From NCBI RefSeq assembly GCF_964340395.1, contig NC_135566.1, positions 5,936,501 through 6,000,500 of the forward strand: a stretch of DNA of 64,000 nucleotides, given 5' to 3'. This DNA comes from Glandiceps talaboti (Eukaryota > Hemichordata > Enteropneusta > Spengelidae). The notes under the pieces were generated by a model. It did not search any database. It saw only the letters and a list, made by a program, of their open reading frames with translations, and had not been told where the DNA came from. Of this stretch, positions 26,151 through 38,938 are shown in pieces. Each line of letters begins with the position of its first letter. Position 1 is the first letter of the stretch. Both the position numbers and the translations under genes were made by a program.

Positions 26151-26830
26151 AAGTAGATCCTCAGGACCACTAGTGCATGCCCAATTTATTTCAACAAAAA
26201 GTTCTGCAAAGTATGCTATATCTCAGAAAATGGGATTTTTAAGAATGATGGTCGCCCTGTTGAATTTCATTGATTTATGCAAATGTCTGCAAATATTCAC
26301 AAGGGCGCCCACTCTAAATACAATAAGTAGGTCCTCAGGATCACCCATACCCAATTTAGTGCTTTTATTTCAACAAAAAGTTCTGCAAAGTATGCTATAT
26401 CTCAGAAAAATGGGATTTTTAAGAATGATGGCCGCCATGTTGAATTTCATTGATTTATGCAAATGTCTGCAAATATTCACAAGGGCTCTCATTCTAAATG
26501 CACTGGGTCCTCGGGATCACTCATACCCAATTTGGTGCTTTATTTCAACACACAGTTCATTTCTGCAAAGTATGCTATATCTCAGTAAATGAGATTTATT
26601 GTGAATGATGGCGGCCATTTTGAATTTTATTAATTTATGCAAACGTGTGCAAATATTCATGAGGGCTGCACTCCAACATTCAATAAGTAGGTCCTCGAGA
26701 CCACTCATGCCCAATTTGGTGCTTTTATTTCATCACAAAGTTCTGCAAAGTGGGATTGTTTGTGAGTGATGGTGGTGGCCATTTTGAATTTTATAAGTAG
26801 GTTCTAAGGAACTTTCATGCCAAATTTTCA
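26151..26830. repeat. tandem array, about 178 bp unit, about 4 copies
   Basis: Units start AAGTAGrTCCT at 26,151, 26,325, 26,502, 26,685 and 26,795, so spacings are 174, 177, 183 and 110. Each contains CCCAATTTrGTGCTTTTATTTC, AGTTCTGCAAAGTATGCTAT, GATGGcsGCCATnTTGAATT and TTTATGCAAAyGTsTGCAAA blocks. The last unit is deleted internally. No coding pattern is seen. Confidence 0.9.
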
Positions 26831-29800
26831 TGTTAAGCCACCTGACTATAAGGACAATATTGATGCTGATTATATGAGGTGTTTACCGTCGCATTACAAC
26901 AAAGGCGCTTTAGGCATAGACCCTAACTGGTCAATGTTCCCATTGATTCATAGGAGATATGACTATATATCCACAAATAAGGAACTTTGCCTTTTCTATG
27001 CTCTAGCTCTATGCTCTAGCTACTAATGAGGTCTTCAGGTCTAACAATAATGACGTCATCGCTGACTTATTCACTTCAAACAAAGCAAAAGGTTTGTAAG
27101 CACGTTATGTAAAGAAAAACATTCTTTGTGCCTAGACATGTAAATCTCTTGACACTGGAAACTGTACATAGCTGAGATACCTGTCAGAGTCCGTCTGAAC
27201 CAAAATATGTCAGCACTAGACTATACTATAGAATAAATGTAGGTACCAATATGATTCAACAATAGTGTTATTTTAGAACGTCCCGGGCCTTGTCGGCATC
27301 GTCAAAGAAATATTCAAACAATTGCCACCGGTTAAACTGTTGTCAAAACGTAACAAAAGAGGAATTTAAAAACAATAATGATGAAATATAACGATAAAAA
27401 CTTGGATCTGCTTATATAGTAGTTAAATGTTGCAAACATGCGACTATGTTACATGATGTGAAAATCGGCATGTCTGTAAAGACAATAGACTGGGATGTAA
27501 AGACGACAGGACACCCATTCCTGTTGACCATTCCAGGCTTCCCGTATCGTCGTTTGACTTATCTCCCGGGAGTAAGCGCGATTGCGACATTAAAGTCGGG
27601 TCGCGTCTACTTTCTTTATGTACAGTGGTAAAACTTGAAGCCAGTAGATGTACACTGTTTTTTTTTAAACGAAGGGAAAATTCTATCTTAAAGATGTCAA
27701 AGAGGGCGCACAATATGGTGAGAGAAGTAGCCACAACTTACAAGGAGCTCTTCCTTTTCTGTGCTCTAGCAACTAATGAGACCTATCATTACAGAATGTG
27801 ACACGTTACGGGGAAGACACGGATGTAAGAAAAGCAACCCCTCATTTTGATCAAAGCTGATAAAATATCATTTCATGATTAAGTATCGACAAAAAACTTA
27901 ATGCTTACATTAGACATTTTTTTAAAAAAAGGCATAAGTTGGGACACTGTTCAATAAAATAGTTCAAATTTCACTTGTATTATTTTTTTTATGATGATAT
28001 TAATTTTAGTCTCGGCAACTCTAGAGGTGTCTGTTGTGGATCTCCTACGAATCAATAAGAACAGTAACCAGTTATAGAAATGTTGTTTTAGTCGAAAATG
28101 TGATCATATATCGCAGGTTTCAAATCAGATAACAGGTATTTTGTTATTTTGCTAAAATATGTTTCTGAAAATTATTGTAACAAAAGCTAAAGACGACATC
28201 TACATTTCCAACATCAAGAAAAACTTTCCAAAAAGTATGTCAGTGTTTTATCTCAGACTTAATCTTTTCTTCATATGTAGTGTCCTTCATTCATAAAATC
28301 CACGAGGGTTGAACTCTTGAACTCTCTAATTCCATCCACAAACAAGTTTTTCTTGTATGTGTCCCATCCTTTACAAATATTCAACGAATGAGGGCGCACT
28401 AATTCAAACTCAGGCTGGCCAATGGTGTCATTGACATTATTGCGCAGGGTACCAGCAACATATGACGATTGTCCTGGAGTTTGATGAGCACAAAAGAAAC
28501 AACTATATAATAACATCATGTTGTATTATTTCCTCTGTTTTTGACGACAACTTGCTGCTCTTTTGCTTAGCAGAGTAACATACGATTATTAGAGTATTAT
28601 TTTGTTGATCAGAAAACGAACATGTATTCACTAGGAATTAATTTATTAAAATATACAAATTAGACATTGTGCATATTAATCAGAGGGCGATTTTATCCAT
28701 AAGTAGTACAGTGACAGGTGGTTTTTGCATTGAAGGTGCTGATTTTGGGTGCGTACCCAAAAATTAATTTGTTTGGACTTATTTACCATATTATATGTAG
28801 AGCTAAACAAATACGTTTACCAACAGGTGATTTAATACAGTTCAGTGTGTACGATATTACAAGACATAAAATCTGATAAAACATTTCCAAAAATTGTTCC
28901 AGTTGCAGCTAGTGCACATTCATTTATAAATGACACAGAAATTTAGTGTGAGGTTAGTTTCGTGTAACCCAGCAAATTGTCATGGTCACTACCACAACCT
29001 AAACCACTCATCACCCTGTTTTATAGTAGCCATAGCAAGTGTACGTGTCTGCCCTATACACGGTGTATAGGTTTCCCCGTACCGTGGACCCTACCCTACC
29101 ATATACTCCGTGCTCCTCGGATGCCGGGTCAGACTTTGAGCATAGCGCAGCTAGTCACCGAGTGGCAATAGTCGGACTACTGCAGGTGTAGTCGATGCAA
29201 AAATATTATTACAGTGTTTACACGTAGAATGTTTTGGTGCTATATTCAACACGTTCTTCTGCATGGCAAATGAAATCTCGTCTATTACGTGGTAATTCAC
29301 TCACATTTCAGTAAGAAGATTTACCATAAAACATACAAACCAAATTAAATAACAGAAGTTTCAGTTTTATTTGGGTCCTTGAAAATAAAGTGCATCAAGT
29401 TACAAAGTAGGCCGTAGACCGTAGTTTACGAGGCTACACAAGGACATACCAACTAGACGGCCATTGTGAGGCATCATGACATCTAACCATAAAATTTAAA
29501 AAAGTTATAGGAGGGAAAGTACACAACAAATGCAATTAACTTTTTATGACTATATGCACTGGCCATATTACTGGACATTACGCTACTCGACTGGTTTTTA
29601 TTTAAAGCTACATCACAGACGGTCGTTGACCCGAAATCAAAATCAAAGCAAAGATGATGACGTTCACGTAGGTCTTACTCTTTTGACGACAAATCTGTAA
29701 ACTGATGATGTTGCACTGACGCGTCGTCGGTTACCAGCCAAGTGTTGTATGAGTAATCTACATAATAAACATATTTATCAAATTTTTCTCACAAAATGTA

Positions 29801-31640
29801 TAATAAATTCAAAGAGTTATAAGGTACACAGTTTTTTACTCAAGATTGAATGGTAATATATCGTAAGAAGGCCAGAATGCACCTTCATAGACGTTTATGT
29901 GTGTCATTGGACGACAGCCGAGGATCACGTGAAGGTCACATGACAGCACATGCACGTTCAGAGCGCACTATAACTCATTATGCACTTTGAAGTAATAAAA
30001 GAAATTTTTAAAAAAAATATAATTTATACCTTTATATATACACATGCATTTGTCTTTTACATGTAAACCACTTGTTTCCATGGCAACTAATTTTGAACTC
30101 TTTGAAATGAAAGGACAGAGGATTGCGAGGAGAGCGTGAAACCAGATTGGAGATGGCTGGAGCGAGAGGTGTTGTTGGACCAACGAAATGATCAAACCAG
30201 ATACCAACGCATCGGACTCGATATAGAGGATGGTGAGGCAGATTACATATATGGGTCTGCATGCTTTTAGTAGTAGCACTCGGTTGTATTACAAAGTAAT
30301 ATAGAGAAGCCAAATCCTTACACTTTTCCCATTTCTTTTATTTCCAGGCGTGTTTTCCATGGATCCATAGATGCCGAGGGTACCTTTAGAGTTAAAGCTC
30401 TCAACCTTGGAGGCGACAAGGATTCAAGTCACGCGTGAACAGAGATGAACGTAATGCATTGTACCCATATGTGCTGGGTCACCTTCCTTGTGGTAGAACA
30501 GCTAACTATGCCAGTGTTGTTCTCTCTGAAGTTTTAGAAGGGTAGTTCAGTAACATTTTTAAACATGGAACATTTGCAGTATGCACGGAGATGTTGGAAA
30601 CACGATCATATGATTTTTTGTAAAACTGAATATTTCAAGATTATAAACACTACACTACTAGTAATAGAGCGAAATTCCTTTGACAGGCATGTCTGGAGTC
30701 ACGATGGCCCGCAACAGTATATACACATATATAATAACGAATTTCGTCCCACGATTTTAGGAGCTTCAAAGTGAGGTTTTTATCTGAAAAAATGGAATAA
30801 AAATTGCATAAGTCAAAATACACCATAATATAAGTATTAACGTGAGGGGCATTACTTGGGGGTAAATTTCAACTTTTTTTGCAAATTACTCTATAGGGAC
30901 ATTGTAATATAATTTAGTAAATTTACCGATGGCTGCATGAATAATAACTTTTCAGACCATATCATAACATATATCACATCATGGCTGCTTTGTTCAATGT
31001 TGGACATGGCAGATTTGCGTATTCTGTTGGTTGCCTAAATAAAAGTAAAACGTTCGTTAATGTTTACAAACTTGAAAACTACAAATGTTTGAAATTTTTT
31101 TACACCTACTCAAGTACTCTTAGAATCTTTAAATGTTGTTTATTAGCTTTAAAAGGTTAACTTGTAATTTGAAATATGCTAAAAAAAAAGACACGTGAAC
31201 TCATTTTACTTCGAGTCACAGATTTACACATACTCGACTGTCGGTCAAGTTTCCGATAAAGAATGATGACTTTGTGCCGAAGCAAACATATGAGATATGT
31301 ACCTTGTGTAGACTATGGTGAAGTTTTTAATGTTGTTCTTTTTTAAACGTTTTGCAGTGTAAATGACAAGTGTGTTGTATTTATGCTGAAGCGAGGCTGA
31401 GTACATGCGCAGATAATCAAGGTTAGGAGCCTCGATTTCAGCCCGAACGTCATTTCTGGTCCAATCGTACAAAATGAAAAATTTGTTTTTAAAAGTAAGC
31501 TGGTAGATTATATAAAGTTACATAATAGCTATGCCAAATCTTGTTTATTGTATTTAATTGTTTACCACAGACTAAACCCACACTGTCATAATATGCCAAT
31601 TTGTATGTACATCAATTTTAAGATATAATTGCAATTGAGA
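26831..31640. other. gene-poor spacer
   Basis: About 4.8 kb without a supportable gene. Open frames here are short and lack splice-consistent partners. A 22 bp degenerate palindrome related to the CATAGACC family is at 26,915-26,936, without flanking repeats. A TGACGTCA octamer is at 27,051. Confidence 0.45.
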
Positions 31641-31799
<159 letters not shown>

Positions 31800-31865
31800 A
31801 CACCATCACCCGGGACAGTACCAGTGGCCAACTCTGTTAGAGGTGTGTGGCACAGTGCTGGAAAC

Positions 31866-32100
31866 CCTTGGCCCCATTTTAGACCCACTTTGACCAAATA
31901 TCAAAACCCCATTTTAGATCATTACAGGTTTTTAAAAGATGAGAGTTTAGACCTAAAAATACATTTTCCTTAGGACGCAACATTTTGGGACAATTAATGG
32001 CAGTTATGATTTGGTAAAGGACAATGGACCCCATTTTAGACTCTTCAGCTCGAAAACAATAAATCCCATTTTAGACCAAAGGGCTAGAAAATGCACCCCA
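31866..32100. repeat. dispersed CCCATTTTAGA motif, four copies
   Basis: CCCATTTTAGA recurs at about 31,874, 31,909, 32,031 and 32,067, irregularly spaced, in otherwise unrelated sequence. Confidence 0.6.
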
Positions 32101-32148
32101 AAGGGCGGCACATATACGTATACTCAAATAAGGGGAGTAGCTCCCCCC

Positions 32149-32208
32149 GGCACCACCACCGACATCACCACCACCACCACCACCACCACCACCACCACCA
32201 CCACCATC
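32149..32208. repeat. (CAC)n trinucleotide repeat
   Basis: About 17 ACC units. 32,209-32,873 after it has no recognised gene. Confidence 0.97.
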
Positions 32209-32873
32209 GTTACCACTATATCGTTACTATTGCCCTCATAGCATATCACCACCATCATTTCATCAGAATCACCAAATCATATCATTTGATTGACCTGCTG
32301 AAAACATCTCACTACATATTTTACCACGAGATTTAATAATTTTAACAAACGTGCCGTGATTTCACTTCGACGATTAGAATATTTACTACAATTGAATAGA
32401 TACAATTAAAGATAAACAACGAGAGTTGAAACCGTTACCTCTCTTTATTTGTATTTCACAGTGTAGTGTTTTCCAATATAAATGTACAGTTGATATCTAA
32501 AGTTGAGGTTTTGACGGAAGTGTCCCAGAATTACCATTCAAGTTAGTTGTCAAACAGATAAACAGGGTTTTGCAAAATGACAAAGAGTCATTTCATTAAT
32601 TCAGTTGTGTGCTCTGAACTTTGAACTCTGAACTTTGAACTGATATTGATAAAGTCGTGTACTTGTAAACACGGAACTCGGTTTATAGAGACACCGTGGT
32701 TTAAGGTCGAATGCGGCGCCTGGGTAGCCAATTTGCTAAAAGAAATGGTATTTAAATATCGCAAACATTTGCAATATGAAAGCCTCTTCTTTGTACTTTT
32801 GAAATAATAGAATTTTTTGGGGTTCACATCTTGTTTCAAGGAAATCCACAATCTTTTAATTTCCGATGGCAGT

Positions 32874-33158
32874 TAAAGTAGCCATATGAACGAGTGTTGA
32901 TGGCTTCCTACTTGAACCGTCAATGTGAAGCAGCATATGCCAAGTCCTTGTTTGAACTCAATAAATTGCAAAAAAAAAAAATTAATAAATGTGTGAAATG
33001 TTTGTTATTGTACGTACAATAACAAACTGTTTACACATTTTACAGTGTATTGGGTTACAAACACAGGCTTTTTCAGTGTTACTTCATGTTGATTTTCCAA
33101 GTAGGACGCCATGAAAGATCAAAAAGAAACATTCGATCCTCATCTATATAGCCACTTA
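32874..33158. mobile_element. palindromic MITE, copy 3 (complete, shorter)
   Basis: About 285 bp relative of the 17,989 element. TTAAAGTAGCC at the left and GCCACTTAA at the right, the same internal blocks (CTTCCTACTTGAA, AATGTGAAgCAgCAT, CAATAAATTGCAAA), and an intact centre, TTATTGTACGTACAATAA. Confidence 0.85.
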
Positions 33159-33433
33159 AGTAAAACAACAATTGTTTGGTAGCATTTTTACCAAATTAGT
33201 GAATACTGTGGTGAAGACAAATGGATGTGATAAGAATGGTATACATGTATCTGCCTGGTGGCGGTAGTGCATATCCGTCAAATTACGATGTATTTATTCG
33301 TTTTCCGTATAATTGCTGCATGTACTAGGGTAATAAAAAAATGTTTGAATTGTAACACTCTCAAGGGCATCTCGTTTATATCGGATGTGTTGGCAGATTT
33401 TAATGTAAGGAATGTGGTCCAGAATTAGTTTTA

Positions 33434-33435
<2 letters not shown>

Positions 33436-33467
<32 letters not shown>

Positions 33468-33519
33468 TTTGTTTGTCTGCTTGCTTGCTTGCTTGCTTGT
33501 TTGTTTGTTTGTTTGTTTA
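33436..33519. repeat. (GT)n-(GTTT)n-(GCTT)n compound microsatellite
   Basis: Consecutive arrays related by single-base motif changes. 33,520-34,411 after it has no gene. Confidence 0.97.
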
Positions 33520-34411
33520 CTTTTAAATGCATACGCTATTAAAATACTTAGTTTCATCTTCTTATCTCGTTCGTCATCAGCTGTTTTTGCATCATCAATA
33601 AATGTTGTCAATTTTTACTGCATACAGTTACGTCATCAAGCCCTTGCCTGAAATATTACACCACATACAACTGTTCTTTTTCCTCGTCTCTGTTCATACT
33701 GACTTTGTACGCGTGTACAAGAGTGTTTCAATGGCACGGTTATACGTCATTGTCTATGACCGGGATTACGTCCGGGTGCTTTTTGACCGTGCTGAGGAAA
33801 CAACACTGATTTTAGAGCAATTTTAATCGATTCAATGGAATTCTTTTTTAATTTTAATTATCATAAGTAGCTTAGAATCCTGACTAGTTTGGCTTTGAAT
33901 TGATTCAGGCGTACTAATCGTGTTCAAATTTAGTTGTTGTTTCTATTTTCACAATAACTGTTACGCTTCGCAATACTTTTGTAAACTCATTAGCCGTGTC
34001 ATTGACCTCTGTACATAATCTGACTTTGACAATGTGAAAAACAAACCACGTCCGTCGAAAATCAATACCAAAGGTAACCCAGCAAAAATAGGACGCTGAG
34101 AATTAAAAAAGAAAATCCGATATGTATCCGTTTATAAAACAATGCAAATTCCACAACCTATTTCTGAGCACAAGATCATTACAACTGGTAATACGATTAC
34201 GTCATTTCATTTGTTAGATCAGTTTACTAATGGTTGATTCGTACAACGAGGGCTTGTGGGAGAACAAGTAGCCAGGGATTATCATCTCTGGAATGCAATG
34301 AGTGGGTGGGCTAAGTTGTCCAGTCTCATGGCTCAAAACACTATCAACGATAGGCTCTACATTTACAACTCATAACACCAAAGTAAAGTGTTTTCTGTAT
34401 GTACCACAATC

Positions 34412-34554
34412 GTTTATAGCATCCATATCGAGTGTACAAGTATACTGTTTCATTTGCTGATTGGCCACAGTAGAAATGTCACATACTAGGCTTGTAATTG
34501 AACGTGACTAATTAAAACAGTGTATTTTTTACACTTGATGTGAATGCTATAAAC
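34412..34554. mobile_element. compact foldback element (relative of 10,085-10,670)
   Basis: Arms GTTTATAGCATCCATATC and its complement (GATGTGAATGCTATAAAC) pair with two or three mismatches. Similarity to the 10 kb copy extends past the right arm to about 34,615. Confidence 0.7.
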
Positions 34555-34794
34555 AAGTGTAGCAAGTGTACAAAGTATTTTACTTCAGTGTTACTCGTTG
34601 TAAAATAAACCATGAACTAATGCATCAAGCAGTTGTTGTCCAATTTGATTTGGAGCATAACAGTCCTGCTTGTAGTCAATTCTTTCCTACTCCGGTGTTG
34701 AAATTATCTGAAATACACCCATAATCCGATTGCAAGCAGGACTAATTCCACTAATTTCATTCCTGCTCTAACCATACTCAAGTTAAGTTATTGT

Positions 34795-35035
34795 CTTTGA
34801 ACAGAAAATATATTATTTTGCCTGGTCGTTTTACGTCACGACAATCCATGTGTACGTCACTGGTTTTCCGGTGCTCGAAATATGAGTCAAAACTTTCCAG
34901 ATCGCCATTATTTTAACCAAATTTTCATAAATTATGCTTGAGGAGGTATAATTATATTCTTCTTCAATATCTTACTTCATTCAGCCGGAAAATAATGGTT
35001 TGTGACTACTCGTCAAGCGACTCGTAGTGACAAAG
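34795..35035. repeat. ~240 bp sequence shared with 54,785-55,030
   Basis: Begins TTTGAACAGAAAATAT and continues with TCGTTTTACGTCAC, GTGCTCGAAATAT, TTTTCATAAATTATGCTTGA and TTCATTCAGyCGGAA, all in order in the second copy. It lies 5.8-6.0 kb upstream of the second PTB gene. It is either a dispersed repeat or a duplicated regulatory segment. Confidence 0.75.
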
Positions 35036-37790
35036 ACCCCTTAGATCATTCGCATTTTCATTGGCTGAACGGAGAAAATGTTGGGGACTAATATCTAAAA
35101 GTTTACTTCTGGTTTGATATTTATCTAGTCTAGTTCCTATACAGTATCATTACCATTTATACCTCCACTCACAGTATAGTCAAAGTTGTTACCCTAGAAG
35201 TCCTGAGATGCATGAGCTCATGAGATGCAATTTAGAATCCATCCACAGCCACCCACACAGTCATTAACATCCTGTTAATCAGTCACAAAATTCTAACCAA
35301 TAACACAGTCCCTCATAAAGTTACTGTTTATCGGGGCAGTCATGTAATGTCCAAATATGGTGTATTTGTCAGCTCAGGATCACGAGGATGCTACTTATAC
35401 ACCATTTACGTCAGTATAACAGTTGGGGTTCACTGATCGGATGAACAACTTTTTGTGCTGATTGAGGGACTTTGACTAGACGTGGTGTAGTTAGAGACCA
35501 CGTTGGCATCTAGACTAATATTTGTCCAACAGAGACAATTCGACAAGAAGGCCTAACTAATCGTTGCAAGTAGACAGCACCCTAGCTTATGATGTTCCTT
35601 CAATGAGGATAACTGACATCATGATGTGTTTCTCACAGTCGTATTTCCGTTCCAAGAGCACCATGATCGTTATGGTTGGTTTTGAGGTCAGTGACAAAGC
35701 CACAAAAACACTTGTACAAAAATAACGTGAAATGCTTTGGTCGTTAATTTTACGGTGATAGGTCCCTGGACTCGGATGTTCATGACATTGATAAATGGTC
35801 GGGAATCGCTGGCTATTATCTGGATATTGTCCATATACTAGTGGCCATTGTCGTACCAAAACTGAAGCATGGTTACTCTTTGCTAAACGGAATGAAGTGG
35901 ATGGACACTCTCTCGCTTAATGACCCATGATGATTTATTTTGTCGGGATTTTTTCTGTATCATAGAATTGAGTGTTAAAACAAGCTTTATGTATTGTCCT
36001 GATATTTACCATGACGATTCTATAGAAAACATGTTTTTCAATTTTCCTTCACATTTTCATGAAAAATGCATATCGCAATTTTAATTTTGACATCGCTTAC
36101 CTTGGATTTACGCATAATTTAACTTCTGTCCAAAATAAATGCAATAATAAGTGAAAAGTCCCAAACGAACGACAATTTCGGTCAAACAAGTTTTCGAACT
36201 ATACTGTGAGTGGGTATCCATTTCCGTATGCAATGGTCACGTAACTGCTATGGGCTCATACATTGACTCTTAGATTCTCTATAGTTGTCTGAGACTGACT
36301 AGATGGCAAGAACATGTCGACGACGCATGTATGATAATACGCTTTGGGGCTTTGAACCATCCTTTCAGTGCGAACAAAGGGTTAACGAAAACGAAATATT
36401 GGATAGCGGTTCAACTGTTGAAATCAATGGTGAGATTAAAGTGGGTCAAAACCCCAGCAATCGAAAATCCCTTTATGGGAATCGTTGTACAACTTGTGTT
36501 CGTGCGCATGAAAGAATTACCCAAGAATCGATACTAAATTGGATTCTTGTATCAAGTACGAGATAATTGACAAGGGCTTCATTTCCTTCCAATCATGTGT
36601 TTTGTGTCCTACAATTAAAATAGGCTTAAACCTGTTCCCTACCAGACTCGAGATTTGCAAACATAGCGGTTCCATTTGATCTTGTCTTGTTCCGAAATTT
36701 TATACCAAAATTTTAGAATCATTCAATAGAGAGCGATTTTGATAGGTTACAGTCGAAAAATAAAACTGAATAAGATATAGAAATGAAAAAGACAAACATT
36801 GCAGGAGTTATTTAATACTATTGTAAATGATATTAAGTAATACCAGAAAAAAGGTGATGACATTACTGGATACGCCTGTTATTTTAACTCGATTTCAGAG
36901 ATGAACTCCGGGAATAAGTAGAACTTGACGACGACGTGGGTATTGAGATATGTTTTTTAAAAAAAAAATAAGTTAGGATATAAACGTATTATTCAAAAAA
37001 TATATAAATTTCACCAGTGAAAGCTCATCTGTGCAAACGTTCAGTCGAAGTTAATTGATTTAACTTCGTATAACACCGAAATTCACAGTTAGCTCATCAA
37101 AGCTTTCGCCAGTTTTAAGTTGGTGTTATTTTTCGGAGACAACTTCCGGAATGCGTCGTTTTCTTGAACTATGATAACATGGGTATACGATATTGGTGAT
37201 TTTTTTTAAAATTCCGAATGTACCTGTATTAGAGAGTAAAAAAAAATCATGTTTAAAACGGTTTCACGGGTGATTAGTTTTAACTTGTCGATCGTAGGGA
37301 TAACAACACATGCACAGACTTGTACTAAATGTCATTCTGATTATATCAGTATTAAACACGAAATTAACATTTAAAATAGTTTCACCGTAAATAATGTTTT
37401 TAAGTTTGTGGTCATTAGAATTGCCGAGGCGTGCACAGACCTGTAGCGAAATGACAGCGGGGTATTCTTTGATTCAAGGTTTGGAAGCAATATATATGAT
37501 TTACAACCATTTAATTAGCATAATCATTTCATATTTACAATTTTTTTAATCAGTTAATTTATAAAACGTTGTTATGACAAAGGATCACGTTGAGGCTATC
37601 ATGTTACAGCGCGTAAAAGAATAAATCAATAACAAGTATATGTTTCGGAACAAATGACCATAGGATATCTCACCAAATGATACAACGTTGGGAAATAAAT
37701 TCAGATTCTGTGAGTCTCAAAATAATCCCACCTGAAATTTTCCGTGGTCTTTATCGTCGCTATCCAGAAAAATGTCAATGTCCATATGGA
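35036..37790. other. gene-poor spacer
   Basis: No supportable gene. 36,303-36,566 is open for 87 codons from an ATG and a second frame is open for 68 codons in the same place. Neither resembles a family I know. Confidence 0.4.
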
Positions 37791-37829
37791 ACCAACCAAC
37801 CAACCAACCAACCAACCAACCAACCAACA
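37791..37829. repeat. (CCAA)n microsatellite
   Basis: About nine CCAA units. 37,830-38,680 after it has no gene. Confidence 0.95.
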
Positions 37830-38680
37830 ACAAGAATGATTTCCTATGATACTCGTAACATTTAACATCATTTTTATTATACTTTTTTATTATTGCTGAA
37901 TGTCTTGGTACGTCTATTTAAACATAAATCCTACGACATGATTTACAGTACGTTTAGTGTGTATATGTGTACGTCACGGTACACAGTGGAAGACGCTTCT
38001 ACAAAGCACACATACAGTCGTAAAAGTGGGAAGATTAGCGTTTGTTTTAGTATATTCATAGTTTGATTTGGACGGTAGGCTCCCCTCTATAGAGTCTATG
38101 CAACAACATATTCCCCAAATTATAGACAAAATGTCGTCGGGTTTATATCAGCTGTTGTTTAACAGTCACTCGCGTTTAAATCCTAGTTATGGGCTAGTTA
38201 TCTGGTATGCAAACATGGTGTTAGCGATACACTTCAGAGCACTTTCTTCGACAAATGGTAGATTGTTCTATTACATACAAAGATGTACTGGGTATATTGT
38301 TACCGCGAGTTGACAAACAATGATGTGCATACGTAACACTTCCAACATCTACAAAGTACGTCATGGACTCATGGTTCAGTTTACGAACTGAGTGCCCAAC
38401 TTAGCATGATCATTTAGGTGGTTACACAGATTTTGCATGATGCGTAGATTTGCATAATTGGGAAAGAAAAACACACCTAAATTTATGATTTATCACCTGA
38501 ATTATTATGCACATGATTTATAATGATAGAGTTCAGTTTATCGTTTATCCATCACCATGGTGGTCCAAGTTTGACATACAGTATGTTATTTTCGACTATG
38601 CATTAGTAACAACTTACATCATATCTGTCCATATAGTTCTCTCCAACTTTTCATTGTCTCTGCGTTTGCTTGTAAATGTT

Positions 38681-38816
38681 TTGTATGTATGTATGTATGT
38701 ATGTATGTATGTATGTATGTATGTATGTATGTATGTATGTATGTATGTATGTATGTATGTGCATGTATGTGTGTGTGTGCGCGCGCGCGTGTGTGTGTGC
38801 GTATGTGCATGCGTTC

Positions 38817-38851
<35 letters not shown>

Positions 38852-38882
38852 TGTGCCTGCCTGCCATAATATGTGTGTGTGT

Positions 38883-38938
<56 letters not shown>
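38681..38938. repeat. (GTAT)n-(GT)n compound microsatellite
   Basis: About 20 GTAT units, then GT runs broken by GCGCGC, GTGCAT and CCTGCCTGCC. Alternating purine-pyrimidine tracts could adopt Z-DNA. Confidence 0.97.

Noticed and set aside
26151-26830. CRISPR-like array
   Set aside because: Whole 178 bp units repeat without distinct spacers, and the genome is eukaryotic.
29081-29200. Possible tRNA
   Set aside because: No A box and B box pair or cloverleaf could be formed; no convincing tRNA was seen anywhere in the window.
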